From: Oscillospiraceae bacterium
Lineage (GTDB): Bacteria > Bacillota > Clostridia > Oscillospirales > CAG-272
Assembly: GCA_015065065.1 (NCBI GenBank)
Contig: SVQX01000017.1
Span: forward strand, 1-42,402
DNA: 42,402 nucleotides
Reading direction: 5' to 3'
Shown here: piece by piece, positions 35,394-42,402 of the stretch
Numbering within the stretch: the first letter of the stretch is position 1
Layout of the letters: each line of letters opens with the position of its first letter
The notes under the pieces: model-generated
Told to the model about the DNA's origin: nothing
What the model saw: only the letters and a program-made list of their open reading frames with translations
Databases searched by the model: none
Made by a program: the position numbers and the translations under genes

Positions 35394-35411
35394 TAAACTC
35401 ACGCACAAAAT

Positions 35412-35579
35412 CACGCCGACGGCGTGTATATCATAAAAACGTAGTTTTGTATATCACCAAGGCGAAAGCCTTGTATATCATCATTGCGAAAGCATAATAC
35501 AGCCTGCGGCTGATGATATACACCTTCGGTGATGAGATACACGCTAAAGCGTGATGATATGCCATTGCTTTCGCAATGG
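35412..35579. repeat. Array of eight mini-hairpins with reversing linkers
   Basis: Stems in order: CACGCC/GGCGTG (35412-35426), AAAAC/GTTTT (35436-35448), CAAGGC/GCCTTG (35458-35473), TGC/GCA (35485-35494), CAGCC/GGCTG (35500-35512), CACC/GGTG (35521-35531), CACGC/GCGTG (35540-35553), CCATTGC/GCAATGG (35562-35579). Loops are 3-4 bases, mostly GAAA, TAAA or TTC. Linkers read TATATCA in the first half and TGATATA in the second, so the array is roughly mirror-symmetric. It has no reading frame of interest. Function is unknown. Confidence 0.85.
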
Positions 35580-35582
35580 ATA

Positions 35583-35618
35583 AAAAAATTCGACAAGTCG
35601 AAACTTGTCGAATTTTTT
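35583..35618. terminator. Bidirectional terminator at the end of the hairpin array
   Basis: AAAAAATTCGACAAG and CTTGTCGAATTTTTT form a perfect 15-bp stem with a 6-base loop and T6 on both strands. It separates the ABC operon (plus) from the minus-strand gene island. Confidence 0.88.
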
Positions 35619-35629
35619 GTTAATTGGCG

Positions 35630-35664
35630 ATAAAAAAGATATTTTCAAGAGTTTTCGTATGGGC
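35630..35664 (+). repeat. Direct repeat, right copy, flanking the hairpin array
   Basis: This is the partner of 35359-35393, in the same orientation. The following GGGCTCGAACC resembles a reversed tRNA T-arm, but no tRNA folds here. Confidence 0.65.
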
Positions 35665-35679
35665 TCGAACCTCTGTGCG

Positions 35680-36078
35680 TTATAATTCTTTGAACCGCGC
35701 TTCCGACATTACGTTTATATAATTCTCATCATACTTATGAATCGAACGAAAATTGCCTTCATCAAGACCGGTGATTCTGTTCGGCTTACCAAGAATAACG
35801 ATGATTCTAACGCATTCTTTTGTTGGAGCAATACTTATAATCGGCTCTTGTATTCCATATCTTCTGCCGGCTATACGAGGCAAAATCGGAAACTGCTCCC
35901 ATTCAACCGTATTGTTTTTACAATGAATAATAGAATATCTGTTTGCACGTTTGCGAGTAAAATATATCTCGTATTTTTTGTTATCATCTTCAAATTTTAC
36001 AAGCCCTATTTTGTCCATAAACCAATTTTTTGGACATTCCTTTTTTAATTCCTTAAAACGCGCATAAATTTTACCCAT
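35680..36078 (-). CDS. Hypothetical basic protein, 132 residues
   Basis: The protein has a positively charged start (MGKIYARFKELKKECPKNWF) and alternating hydrophobic segments suggesting a small alpha/beta fold. I recognise no family. Its ATG overlaps the preceding four-helix-bundle gene by 8 bases, with AAGGAG inside that gene, so the two are translated together and may work together. It is the last gene of the minus-strand island. Confidence 0.72.
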   Translation of the reverse strand: MGKIYARFKELKKECPKNWFMDKIGLVKFEDDNKKYEIYFTRKRANRYSIIHCKNNTVEWEQFPILPRIAGRRYGIQEPIISIAPTKECVRIIVILGKPNRITGLDEGNFRSIHKYDENYINVMSEARFKEL

Positions 36079-36421
36079 TATTTTTCTCCTTGGCGGTGTT
36101 GAGAGAAGCGATTAAAATTCTTTTAATTTCCGTACACTTTTCAAGCAAGGTTTTATCGTGATAATAGCCACTTTCTAAAACAAGCTCAAGCCAATATTCC
36201 GTTTCTGAACACTCTTTCAAAGCAATTTGAAGCTTGGCAATAAAGTCAGCTTTTCCGTGAGCATAAAATGCCTCTCTGATGTTTGCACCAATACTTGTTC
36301 CCGAACGCAGAAACTGATTGATCAAAGCACTTTCACACTTTGCCACCCTCAACTCTTTACAAGCTTGTATCACATTAAGCGCAAATGCTTTGGATTTTAA
36401 AATTAGCGGACTTTCAGTCAT
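36071..36421 (-). CDS. Four-helix-bundle protein (S23/bAvd-type fold)
   Basis: The 116-residue, all-helical protein has the family marks FALNVIQACKEL near the start, SGTSIGANIREA in the middle and SETEYWLELVLESGY later. Members include the '23S rRNA intervening sequence protein' and the Avd protein of diversity-generating retroelements. Neither an rRNA gene nor a reverse transcriptase is nearby, so it is a free-standing member of unknown role. The start was chosen at 36421 behind AAAGGTGG; a likely promoter lies at 36452-36480. Confidence 0.85.
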   Translation of the reverse strand: MTESPLILKSKAFALNVIQACKELRVAKCESALINQFLRSGTSIGANIREAFYAHGKADFIAKLQIALKECSETEYWLELVLESGYYHDKTLLEKCTEIKRILIASLNTAKEKNNG

Positions 36422-36451
36422 AACCTTACCACCTTTCACCATGATATTTTA

Positions 36452-36480
36452 ATTACATCATAAAACCTAATGCTTTTCAA
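36452..36480 (-). promoter_or_regulatory. Possible promoter of the four-helix-bundle gene
   Basis: TTGAAA (36475-36480), 17 bases, TGTAAT (36452-36457) on the minus strand, 30 bases before the ATG. The boxes are near-consensus. Confidence 0.5.
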
Positions 36481-36495
36481 CTTTAAAATAAATAA

Positions 36496-36519
36496 TGCTT
36501 TTTGCCACGGCAAAAAGCA
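36496..36519. terminator. Hairpin, possible terminator
   Basis: TGCTTTTTGCC and GGCAAAAAGCA pair perfectly over 11 bp around a 2-base loop. Confidence 0.5.
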
Positions 36520-36530
36520 ACATCAAACAC

Positions 36531-36648
36531 CTTTTCACTATTCACTATTACTTATTACTTGCCAAAAATCGACAAGAGGTTTGAGTGAAAAGTGAAAAGT
36601 GAAGAGTGAAAAAGTAAAATCGACAAGCTTCTGTCGAAACTTGTCGAT
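36531..36648. repeat. GTGAAAA short tandem repeat inside inverted sequence
   Basis: AGTGAAAAGTGAAAAGTGAAG units (36583-36610) face a TTTTCACTATTCACT block (36532-36546), giving a large imperfect hairpin. CGACAAG/CTTGTCG (36620-36648) forms another and has the same stem core as the terminator at 35583-35618. It is non-coding. Confidence 0.6.
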
Positions 36649-36656
36649 TCTTGTGT

Positions 36657-36706
36657 AATAACTCAATCGTTAATACAATGAACTGCCGAAAGCGGAAATG
36701 GTGCAT
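36657..36706. repeat. Dispersed 50-bp repeat, copy B
   Basis: This copy matches 33204-33253 at 42 of 50 positions in the same orientation. It abuts the stop codon of the 118-residue gene. Confidence 0.7.
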
Positions 36707-36707
36707 T

Positions 36708-37064
36708 TTATCCTTGTTTTCCCATCGGATCGTCGACGACTGATTCCGCTTCCTCTTCTGTAAGCCAGTGGACGGTTAAGGTGAAATACTCAAATCCGCT
36801 GCCGTCAGCGATCAGTCCCGGCAACTCATAGTGCATAGTAATAGTTTCGCCGGGGTGGAGTGCTTTTGTTTTTTCATCCAACCTAATAACAATCTCGTCA
36901 GAGGAAACAGAAAGCACGTCCAACGGATCAAATCCTCCGCAGCTTTCAAAAATTCTTCCGGGCTCTGCCTGCAGATACTTTTCAAAATTAGCTTTACGTG
37001 GAGGATTCCATAATTTATAGTCGTCGTTAATGTAGTGAACGCGAATAATCGGCTTTACATTCAT
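36708..37064 (-). CDS. Hypothetical small beta-rich protein, 118 residues
   Basis: The protein is soluble and acidic and has no signal. The second half, DEIVIRLDEKT then LHPGETITMHYEL and FEYFTLTVHWLTEEEA, resembles the 122-residue gene at 39071-39424 (DEITVKADGKK, LKKGERVEFDC, NQYFFIISWEDEA), so the two look like distant paralogues. No family is recognised. It starts four bases after the MORN-like gene, with AAAGG in that gene's end. Confidence 0.75.
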   Translation of the reverse strand: MNVKPIIRVHYINDDYKLWNPPRKANFEKYLQAEPGRIFESCGGFDPLDVLSVSSDEIVIRLDEKTKALHPGETITMHYELPGLIADGSGFEYFTLTVHWLTEEEAESVVDDPMGKQG

Positions 37065-37068
37065 ATCT

Positions 37069-38109
37069 TTAAACCTTTTTCACATCGCTGTATGCATCAA
37101 AGAATTCTTCCCAAGTCATATCGGGCTGATATTTGCCGTTTGCAAAGATGCCCCAGCAATCATTAGGATAATCGTTCTCATTCAATAGCTCTTTAAAGAC
37201 GTATTTAAGTTTAAAGTCAAAGGGAAACCACTTACCGTCTACCAGCTTATAAGTACAGCCTATACCGTGAATTTTGCCATCCTTGAAGGTGCCCTTAAGC
37301 ATCTTATTCTTGCCCTCGAACAAGCAACCTATACCGGAGGGAACACCGTTCACTGCCTCTCCGATATATCTTTTGCCTTCATAAACAATTTCTTCACCGT
37401 ATTCATCGATATCTCGTCCGTCTGCATATCCAAAGTATTCTTCGGATTCCCCGTCAGCCGAGTACTCGTATCTATATCCAAAGACAAGCTCTCCGTCCTT
37501 AAATACACCGCTCTTTCTGATGTATTGACTATCGCCGTTGACGTCGGAGTCGTAACACGTAGTCCCCAATCCGTTCAGCTTTCCACCTACGAACTGTCCT
37601 TCGGTAAGGGTGTATCTGAAGTCTCCTTCGCGGAAGAAATCCATCTCACGAAGCATGCTGAAGCCGTCCTCGTCAACGCAATCTACGGGCATTGTTTGAC
37701 CGTTTTCAAAGGTATATTCTTCAAGGGGAATCTGCTTTTTTTCCAAGCCCAGCTCTTCCGCTTCCTTCTCGGTTACGTAACTGCCATGATTATAGTATCC
37801 GGTTTTGGCAAAGCGATCGTTAGTGTCGGGCAGAGCCGTGCAATATCCGTGCTTAACCCCGTCAACGTACGTACCGAGCATAACAACGGCGTCCGTTTCC
37901 AACGACGTACCGCCGATGCCGTCCCTGTCGTCTTCATCGCGCTCAATATATTCGTATTTTTTATAGTAAAAGGAAAGCCCTTCAAACTTATCACCGTTGA
38001 AATAGCCGTATTGGTACGATACGTGAGCGGTGAATTTACCCGCTTCGAGCTTCTTGATTTTAAAGGTTTTTTTGCCTTGTCTTACATAGTTACTAAAATA
38101 AATTGACAT
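37069..38109 (-). CDS. MORN-repeat-like protein (YwqK-like)
   Basis: The 346-residue protein has degenerate MORN-type units: GTYVDGVKHGYC, GQFVGGKLNGLGTTCY, GEAVNGVPSGIGCLFEG and GTFKDGKIHGIGCTY. There is no signal or membrane segment. The variant MORN proteins called YwqK lie beside toxin genes in Bacillus and are annotated as antitoxins. That link is only suggestive here, but a YwqG-like gene is next door. AGGAG lies six bases before the ATG. Confidence 0.78.
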   Translation of the reverse strand: MSIYFSNYVRQGKKTFKIKKLEAGKFTAHVSYQYGYFNGDKFEGLSFYYKKYEYIERDEDDRDGIGGTSLETDAVVMLGTYVDGVKHGYCTALPDTNDRFAKTGYYNHGSYVTEKEAEELGLEKKQIPLEEYTFENGQTMPVDCVDEDGFSMLREMDFFREGDFRYTLTEGQFVGGKLNGLGTTCYDSDVNGDSQYIRKSGVFKDGELVFGYRYEYSADGESEEYFGYADGRDIDEYGEEIVYEGKRYIGEAVNGVPSGIGCLFEGKNKMLKGTFKDGKIHGIGCTYKLVDGKWFPFDFKLKYVFKELLNENDYPNDCWGIFANGKYQPDMTWEEFFDAYSDVKKV

Positions 38110-38166
38110 AATTTTCTCCTAAGCTTATTAATATAACACCATTTTTGAGATAAATGCGTAGAGAAT

Positions 38167-39057
38167 TTAAGATCCCCAAACAACGTAATCTGCGCCGGAG
38201 AACTTGTTTTCCTCGCTGTCACCGAAGAATACAAATGCGTATCCGTCGCAGGTTGCAAGGAAGGGTACGTCAAACTCAAGGGGGTCGTACTGAAGAAGCA
38301 GACCGCCCCTGTCATCGCTGTCGTCAACGTCGTTGCTCGGATAGCCGAGGAGCTTTGTTCCGCTATATCCGGCATCAACCTTTTCAAAGGTAATAACGTA
38401 GGTATCGGTTAAACCCTTGATGTTACACTCCTCGTTGTAATCGTCAAGAATATACTTAGGCTCTTCAAGGGTATGATTAACCATCATATAAAGGTCATCG
38501 GAGGGATACATCTCAGCATCAAGGAAGAAATAAAGATATCCCTTGTGAGGAAGTCTGCACTCGGGATCAAGATCCCTAAGATCCTCACATCTAATTTGTG
38601 CAAAGAAAACACCGTCATCGGGATATGGATCATCTGCCGTGGGGAGACAGGGACTGCCGAAGAACTTGCTACAGCCCTCGTCGATCTTTTCACCGGGCTC
38701 TACCTTTCTAACCTTCATTGCTACCGCGTAATCAGCGTTTTTGGGAAGGTCGATAAGCTCAAAGTCGAAAATCATATTATCGCCCTTGATCTCGCACTCT
38801 GCGTGCGCTTTTCCGTCAACAAGGTCATAATATTTATCATAAAAATATGCAATCTTGCCGGTGGAGGTATATTCGATCCACTTCATATTGAATCCGACAT
38901 CTCCCGCAAGCCATACGTTCGTGTTGAAAGGGGGAACATCGGGCAGACTTGCAGAACCGCCCTTCTTGTAAGGCACGATAGCGGTTGCCTCAGCTACGAC
39001 ATTTCCGTTCTTTTCTACTCGTTTACCTGTTACTCTTAAAAACTTTTTATCTTCCAT
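38167..39057 (-). CDS. DUF1963 (YwqG-like) protein
   Basis: The 296-residue protein has the DUF1963 layout: an early region with VAEATAIVPYKKGGSASLP, the FFAQIRCEDL then LPHKGYLYFFLD block, and late GGLLLQYDPLEF and FVFFGDSEENKF. YwqG-type proteins are cytoplasmic and recur in polymorphic-toxin loci, where they are thought to give immunity; the biochemical role is not known. AAGGAG precedes the ATG. It sits in the middle of the minus-strand island. Confidence 0.8.
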   Translation of the reverse strand: MEDKKFLRVTGKRVEKNGNVVAEATAIVPYKKGGSASLPDVPPFNTNVWLAGDVGFNMKWIEYTSTGKIAYFYDKYYDLVDGKAHAECEIKGDNMIFDFELIDLPKNADYAVAMKVRKVEPGEKIDEGCSKFFGSPCLPTADDPYPDDGVFFAQIRCEDLRDLDPECRLPHKGYLYFFLDAEMYPSDDLYMMVNHTLEEPKYILDDYNEECNIKGLTDTYVITFEKVDAGYSGTKLLGYPSNDVDDSDDRGGLLLQYDPLEFDVPFLATCDGYAFVFFGDSEENKFSGADYVVWGS

Positions 39058-39070
39058 TTCGCGCTTCTCC

Positions 39071-39424
39071 TTAATTCTTTATGTAATCTTTTTTTAGATC
39101 CAGCATAGTTTCGGTGTAATTGCTTATCGCTTCATCCTCCCAAGAGATGATGAAAAAATATTGGTTATCGCTACTGTCGCCGTAATAGCCCGTCCAGCAA
39201 TCAAACTCCACACGTTCTCCTTTCTTGAGGGGATATTTCTTGCCGTCTGCCTTGACGGTGATTTCATCCTTGGAAATTTCGATGATTTCCACCCCAATAT
39301 CCTCTTCTTTATCGAGGACACCGAGCTTGATTTCGGCAAGGTCATCTCTTAAATAGCTGATAAGCTGATTTCCGGCTTCATCTTTTCCTACTTCCCAATA
39401 TACGCTTACTCTGATTTTTTCCAT
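39071..39424 (-). CDS. Hypothetical small beta-rich protein, 117 residues
   Basis: The start was chosen at MEKIRVSVYW behind GAGG, seven bases after the stop of the preceding gene; an ATG five codons upstream would overlap that gene. It has alternating strands and an end similar to the 118-residue gene at 36708-37064. It is probably cytoplasmic and of unknown function. Both may be immunity-type proteins; this is inference from context. Confidence 0.75.
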   Translation of the reverse strand: MEKIRVSVYWEVGKDEAGNQLISYLRDDLAEIKLGVLDKEEDIGVEIIEISKDEITVKADGKKYPLKKGERVEFDCWTGYYGDSSDNQYFFIISWEDEAISNYTETMLDLKKDYIKN

Positions 39425-39431
39425 ATTCACC

Positions 39432-40499
39432 TCAGTCAAACATCATACCGGGATTCATGGCCTTAGGGCATCTCCACGGAGTATTTATTTCAGCAAAATA
39501 TTTTTCCATCAGGTTCCAGCGCTGATAAACCGAATTAAGATCTCGGGTCTTATCGATTTCCGCCTCAACCTTCCACATAACCGCTTGGTATTTTTCAGCG
39601 AAGTTTTCGGTAAATTCAATAGGATCTACCTTGAACGTGGGAGCGTTTATACCTTGCAATACAATCGGAGCGTATTTTCCGTATTCCGCCTGAATTTCTT
39701 CCACGTTGGGTTTTATCTGCATTGGTTCGGGGAAGCTCTGATTCGCTCTGTAATACTTTTGCATAGCATATGCCGAGCCTTCAACGTCACCATTTTCCTT
39801 GGCGGTGAGAGCTGCTTTTTTATAGCAAGCCATTGCTTTATCTCTTTGACAAGATGTTAAGTAATAATCGCCTGCCTCAAGATAAAATTCCATACGGCCC
39901 TTCATTGGCATATTCGCCGAGTTCTCAATACACACGACAAGATCATCAGCCAAATGAGGATATGCAAAAGCGTATCTGCCCTTTGCCTTTATTTTGATTA
40001 ACAGATAGTAGAAAATTGCGTATTCATCTACGGATGAAAGCAGGCATTTTTCTTTAGTTTTTTCACCGAAGAACAACGTAAGCTCTGCCGGAATTCTATC
40101 GTGCGAGGTGTTGTCCTCGGCAAGCGTGTAAAGATACGGATAGATTACGGCAAATTCTTTGCTATCAAGCCTGCCGTTTTTAATAATTGCAGAGAGAAGC
40201 TTTTTGTTTTCCGCTTCAAAGAGGTCTATGTCCCCAATCAGCTTTTCTATGGTAGCCTTATGAGGTGTTGATTTTTTGATTTCATCAAGAAAAACCGTGT
40301 TTTTCTCCGCTTGCATTTTTTCAATAAGCGCATCATTAGTCATACGGCGCAAAGCCACTCTCAAATCTCTTTGGGCTGCAAAATAGGTTTTTTGGTAGCC
40401 AAGCAAAAACTTGACCTTTTTTATTGCAGCATCAATTTCGGGCTTCATATCTCGATATGCGCCAATATGAGGATACTCCGTGCTGATTTTTTCGTTCAT
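39432..40499 (-). CDS. Helical TPR-like protein with a shared C-terminal motif
   Basis: The 355-residue, mostly helical protein has a TPR-like pair at about 205-245 (MEFYLEAGDYYLTSCQRDK, AMACYKKAALTAKENGD). It lacks signal and membrane segments. Its last 14 residues, WRCPKAMNPGMMFD, line up with WKSPQELNPRIKFN at the end of the 74-residue protein encoded upstream. I recognise no family for the body. AAGGAGG lies before the ATG. Confidence 0.78.
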   Translation of the reverse strand: MNEKISTEYPHIGAYRDMKPEIDAAIKKVKFLLGYQKTYFAAQRDLRVALRRMTNDALIEKMQAEKNTVFLDEIKKSTPHKATIEKLIGDIDLFEAENKKLLSAIIKNGRLDSKEFAVIYPYLYTLAEDNTSHDRIPAELTLFFGEKTKEKCLLSSVDEYAIFYYLLIKIKAKGRYAFAYPHLADDLVVCIENSANMPMKGRMEFYLEAGDYYLTSCQRDKAMACYKKAALTAKENGDVEGSAYAMQKYYRANQSFPEPMQIKPNVEEIQAEYGKYAPIVLQGINAPTFKVDPIEFTENFAEKYQAVMWKVEAEIDKTRDLNSVYQRWNLMEKYFAEINTPWRCPKAMNPGMMFD

Positions 40500-40513
40500 T
40501 CCGCTACACCTCC

Positions 40514-40804
40514 TTACTCCTTCACGGTAAACGCAAAGGCAAATCCGTAAGCGTTGGCATCATCCTTAAACCATTCCTCGCTCACGGTGGAAACGGTCAT
40601 CGTTTTTTCATTTTTACGATACGCAACCTTTATCGTTACGCTGTCGCTATTCTTTTCAAGCACGGTTATTTTCACTTCGGTGTTTACGCTCTCGAGCTGT
40701 GAACCGACCTCAAACGAATTAAAATCCCATTCGCCGTCTATGGTGTTAGAGAGCATCATACCACCGGAAAAACCGTGCACAGTATATCTATACGTTAATT
40801 TCAT
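40514..40804 (-). CDS. Hypothetical small beta-rich protein, 96 residues
   Basis: The protein has strands such as KLTYRYTVHGF, TEVKITVLEK and VTIKVAYRK, and ends in GFAFAFTVKE. It may be another member of the small beta-domain group in this island, but the match is weak. Its ATG is one base after the stop of the 74-residue gene and has no good ribosome site of its own, so translation is likely coupled. Confidence 0.7.
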   Translation of the reverse strand: MKLTYRYTVHGFSGGMMLSNTIDGEWDFNSFEVGSQLESVNTEVKITVLEKNSDSVTIKVAYRKNEKTMTVSTVSEEWFKDDANAYGFAFAFTVKE

Positions 40805-40805
40805 A

Positions 40806-41030
40806 TCAGTTAAATTTTATCCTCGGATTCAACTCCTGGGGCGACTTCCAATCAATGCCGTAATCCTTCTTCAAAATTTCCTTTTTGAGAGGGGTGTACA
40901 GATGTGCGTTGCCTCTTGTCATTTCGCCGCCCATTCTTTCAATAATTTTTGCCTCAAGCTCGTCCTTTATTGCAAGATATTCGGGAGTATCCTCAACAGG
41001 ATCGTATTTGTAATTTCTTTTGTTTTCCAT
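40806..41030 (-). CDS. Hypothetical 74-residue protein with shared C-terminal motif
   Basis: The small charged helical protein has AGGAGG seven bases before the ATG. It ends WKSPQELNPRIKFN, matching the end of the 355-residue protein at 39432-40499 at W, P, N, P and F, with similar residues between. The rest (YLAIKDELEAKIIERMGG) is helical. It may be a stripped-down relative that keeps only the functional tail. No family is recognised. Confidence 0.75.
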   Translation of the reverse strand: MENKRNYKYDPVEDTPEYLAIKDELEAKIIERMGGEMTRGNAHLYTPLKKEILKKDYGIDWKSPQELNPRIKFN

Positions 41031-41047
41031 AGCGTTTCCTCCTAAAT

Positions 41048-42175
41048 TTAGTCTATTTCATCGTCCTCGATGATATTGTTTTTGTGATCGATAAGATTGC
41101 AATGATCCGCTTCAACTCCAAGATCAGAGGTGGTTTTTTGAGTTTCTTTGTAGTGATCATAATAGTCCGAGAATGCAACGTACTGCTCCTTGTCGGGTGT
41201 GGTGCCGTAGCCCTTTCGGAGACAAAGCATAAACTTTCTGATTGCCGGGAGATAATAACCGTACGCGCTTTTCTTCAAAAGATCGTATATATACCCCGTA
41301 TGTTTACTGTCATCCGATAAAAGTTCGGTTATTGCCTGGCAGTAATACGCTTCGGGAGTGCCTGCGCTGGCAGAAAATCTGAACAGCAGCTCTGCTCGGC
41401 TGAGATTTTTCTCCACACCATAGCCGTGGAAGTAGCAAAGTCCAAGCAAATATCTGCTTGAAAGAAAATAGTAATCTATGGGATCGTGGTTATAGTTTTC
41501 TATTGTCTTGGTATATTTGACAAGCTCTGCTACCCTTTCATAATTCTTCTCGGTTCCGTAACCGTAATAATAGCAGAATGCGAGGTAGAACTTAATAATG
41601 TGACTATCGGGATACTTCTCGATAAGCTTGCTCGCTTCCTTGAAGATTCCCTCAAAATCGTCTTCGATCTCAAGGGCAAACAGTTTTGCAATCTCAATTC
41701 CGCCCTCAGCCGCCAAATGGAAGCACTCGTGCGCTTTATCAAAGTCATATTCTACTCCGCGCGCTGTGAAATTCGCTTTGCCGATAAGGAAATAAACAAA
41801 TGCGTCCTTTTCCTCGATGCTTTCAAGTATTTCTACTATATCCCTCAAAAGCGACTCATTGGTTACATAGAAAGCAGTCTCGTCAATCGTGCCGTATTTC
41901 TTGAAAAACAGCAAGGTTGCGATGGCATAAACGTCCTTTTCCCCAAGCGCCGCATCAACAGTGTAATTCCACGCCTTGCGTTCATCACGAACGACCTTGC
42001 TGTACGGACAGTGCTCGACCGGATCGAAACCGGTGCGTGTATATATCATATCATCGGTGCTCCAACCGTACTTTTTGCAAAGCTCGTTTGCAATCCATAC
42101 GATGTCCTCTTTTTCGGTACGCACGTTATATATCGACAAACCGAGGATTTGATTTTTGATTTCCTCTTTCATCAC
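41048..42175 (-). CDS. Sel1-repeat protein
   Basis: The 375-residue protein has several Sel1-like helical repeats, clearest at IKFYLAFCYYYGYGTEKNY and LLGLCYFHGYGVEKN, and a third in KGYGTTPDKEQYV. There is no signal. Sel1 proteins act as scaffolds in protein-protein contacts. The N-terminal 90 residues (WIANELCKKYGWSTDDMIY) are not part of the repeats. AGGAG lies eight bases before the first ATG. The end of another Sel1 gene is 62 bases upstream. Confidence 0.88.
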   Translation of the reverse strand: MMKEEIKNQILGLSIYNVRTEKEDIVWIANELCKKYGWSTDDMIYTRTGFDPVEHCPYSKVVRDERKAWNYTVDAALGEKDVYAIATLLFFKKYGTIDETAFYVTNESLLRDIVEILESIEEKDAFVYFLIGKANFTARGVEYDFDKAHECFHLAAEGGIEIAKLFALEIEDDFEGIFKEASKLIEKYPDSHIIKFYLAFCYYYGYGTEKNYERVAELVKYTKTIENYNHDPIDYYFLSSRYLLGLCYFHGYGVEKNLSRAELLFRFSASAGTPEAYYCQAITELLSDDSKHTGYIYDLLKKSAYGYYLPAIRKFMLCLRKGYGTTPDKEQYVAFSDYYDHYKETQKTTSDLGVEADHCNLIDHKNNIIEDDEID

Positions 42176-42237
42176 ACATTCTCCTCTATAGATTTCAAAA
42201 ACTTGTAATAATTATGTTTTTATAATGATAGTTGATA

Positions 42238-42402
42238 TCAATTTCTTCCAATACCACTCATAAAGAAGTATCTTGTAGATTTTTGTTCATCCTTTTCAAT
42301 ACTACCAAGACCCTCTTTATAAATTCTTGCAAGAGCAAGCATTGCAGGGATGTTACCGTGCTCGGCACACATTGTGTAGTAAAGCACCGCTGCGTTTTCG
42401 TC
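42238..42402 (-). CDS. C-terminal end of a second Sel1-repeat protein (start outside window)
   Basis: An open frame enters from the right edge and ends at TGA 42238-42240, giving 54 residues. It reads YYTMCAEHGNIPAMLALARI, then IYKEGLG and KDEQKSTRYFFMSG, one complete Sel1 unit. It is on the same strand and close to the next Sel1 gene, so the island continues beyond the window. Confidence 0.82.
   Translation of the reverse strand, partial: DENAAVLYYTMCAEHGNIPAMLALARIYKEGLGSIEKDEQKSTRYFFMSGIGRN

Noticed and set aside
35412..35579. CRISPR array
   Set aside because: The hairpins and linkers are short and variable, there are no constant repeats of 25-37 bases with unique spacers, and no cas genes are present.
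35640..35680. tRNA fragment or attachment site, from GGTTCGAGCCC on the minus strand
   Set aside because: The T-arm stem does not pair and no acceptor or anticodon arm can be folded around it; no integrase is nearby.
36071..36421. Diversity-generating retroelement, because the four-helix-bundle protein resembles Avd
   Set aside because: No reverse transcriptase, template repeat or variable repeat is visible in the window.

Overview
The window looks like a chromosomal segment of an uncultured gut-type Clostridium relative (Bacillota, Clostridia; Oscillospiraceae-like at a guess). The grounds are the Firmicute gene set (spoVG, khpB/jag, lipoprotein-type yidC, DUF1292, a YtrA-type GntR regulator with its ABC exporter), strong AGGAGG ribosome sites, TTGACA-17-TATAAT promoters, and BspA-type leucine-rich lipoproteins. 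Species cannot be named from the sequence.

Layout. 1-4236 (minus): a secreted protein running off the left edge and a large lipoprotein with a C-terminal tyrosine-phosphatase domain. 4395-7605 (plus): era, recO and a lysine/arginine/ornithine decarboxylase-family gene, divergent from the phosphatase across a shared dyad. Then spoVG (minus), murC (plus), and an MBOAT acyltransferase with a DHHW partner (plus), probably for O-acetylation of a surface polymer. 12573-14030 is a mosaic: strings of hairpins, a DUF559 gene bracketed by 50-bp inverted repeats, a NUDIX gene and a candidate 6S RNA.

14031-25742 (minus) is housekeeping: DUF1292, hemW, an acyl-CoA/ACP synthetase, then mnmE, khpB, yidC, yidD, rnpA and rpmH transcribed from one strong promoter, followed upstream by a cation-efflux transporter and comM. 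The rpmH block is not next to dnaA here. 25974-30693 (plus) holds two BspA-like lipoproteins and the methionine genes metY and metA. An orphan lipoprotein (minus) follows, then a self-regulated GntR/ABC exporter operon with a perfect 14-bp palindromic operator (plus).

35214-42402 is accessory. It starts with an array of eight mini-hairpins whose linkers reverse at the midpoint. It continues with a minus-strand run of eleven small genes: Sel1-repeat proteins, a YwqG-like DUF1963 protein, a MORN/YwqK-like protein, small beta-rich orphans and a four-helix-bundle protein. This run resembles a polymorphic-toxin immunity island, but no toxin is inside the window. Two of its proteins end in the same 14-residue motif. 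The strongest candidates for something undescribed are the DUF559 inverted-repeat cassette, the hairpin array and this island.
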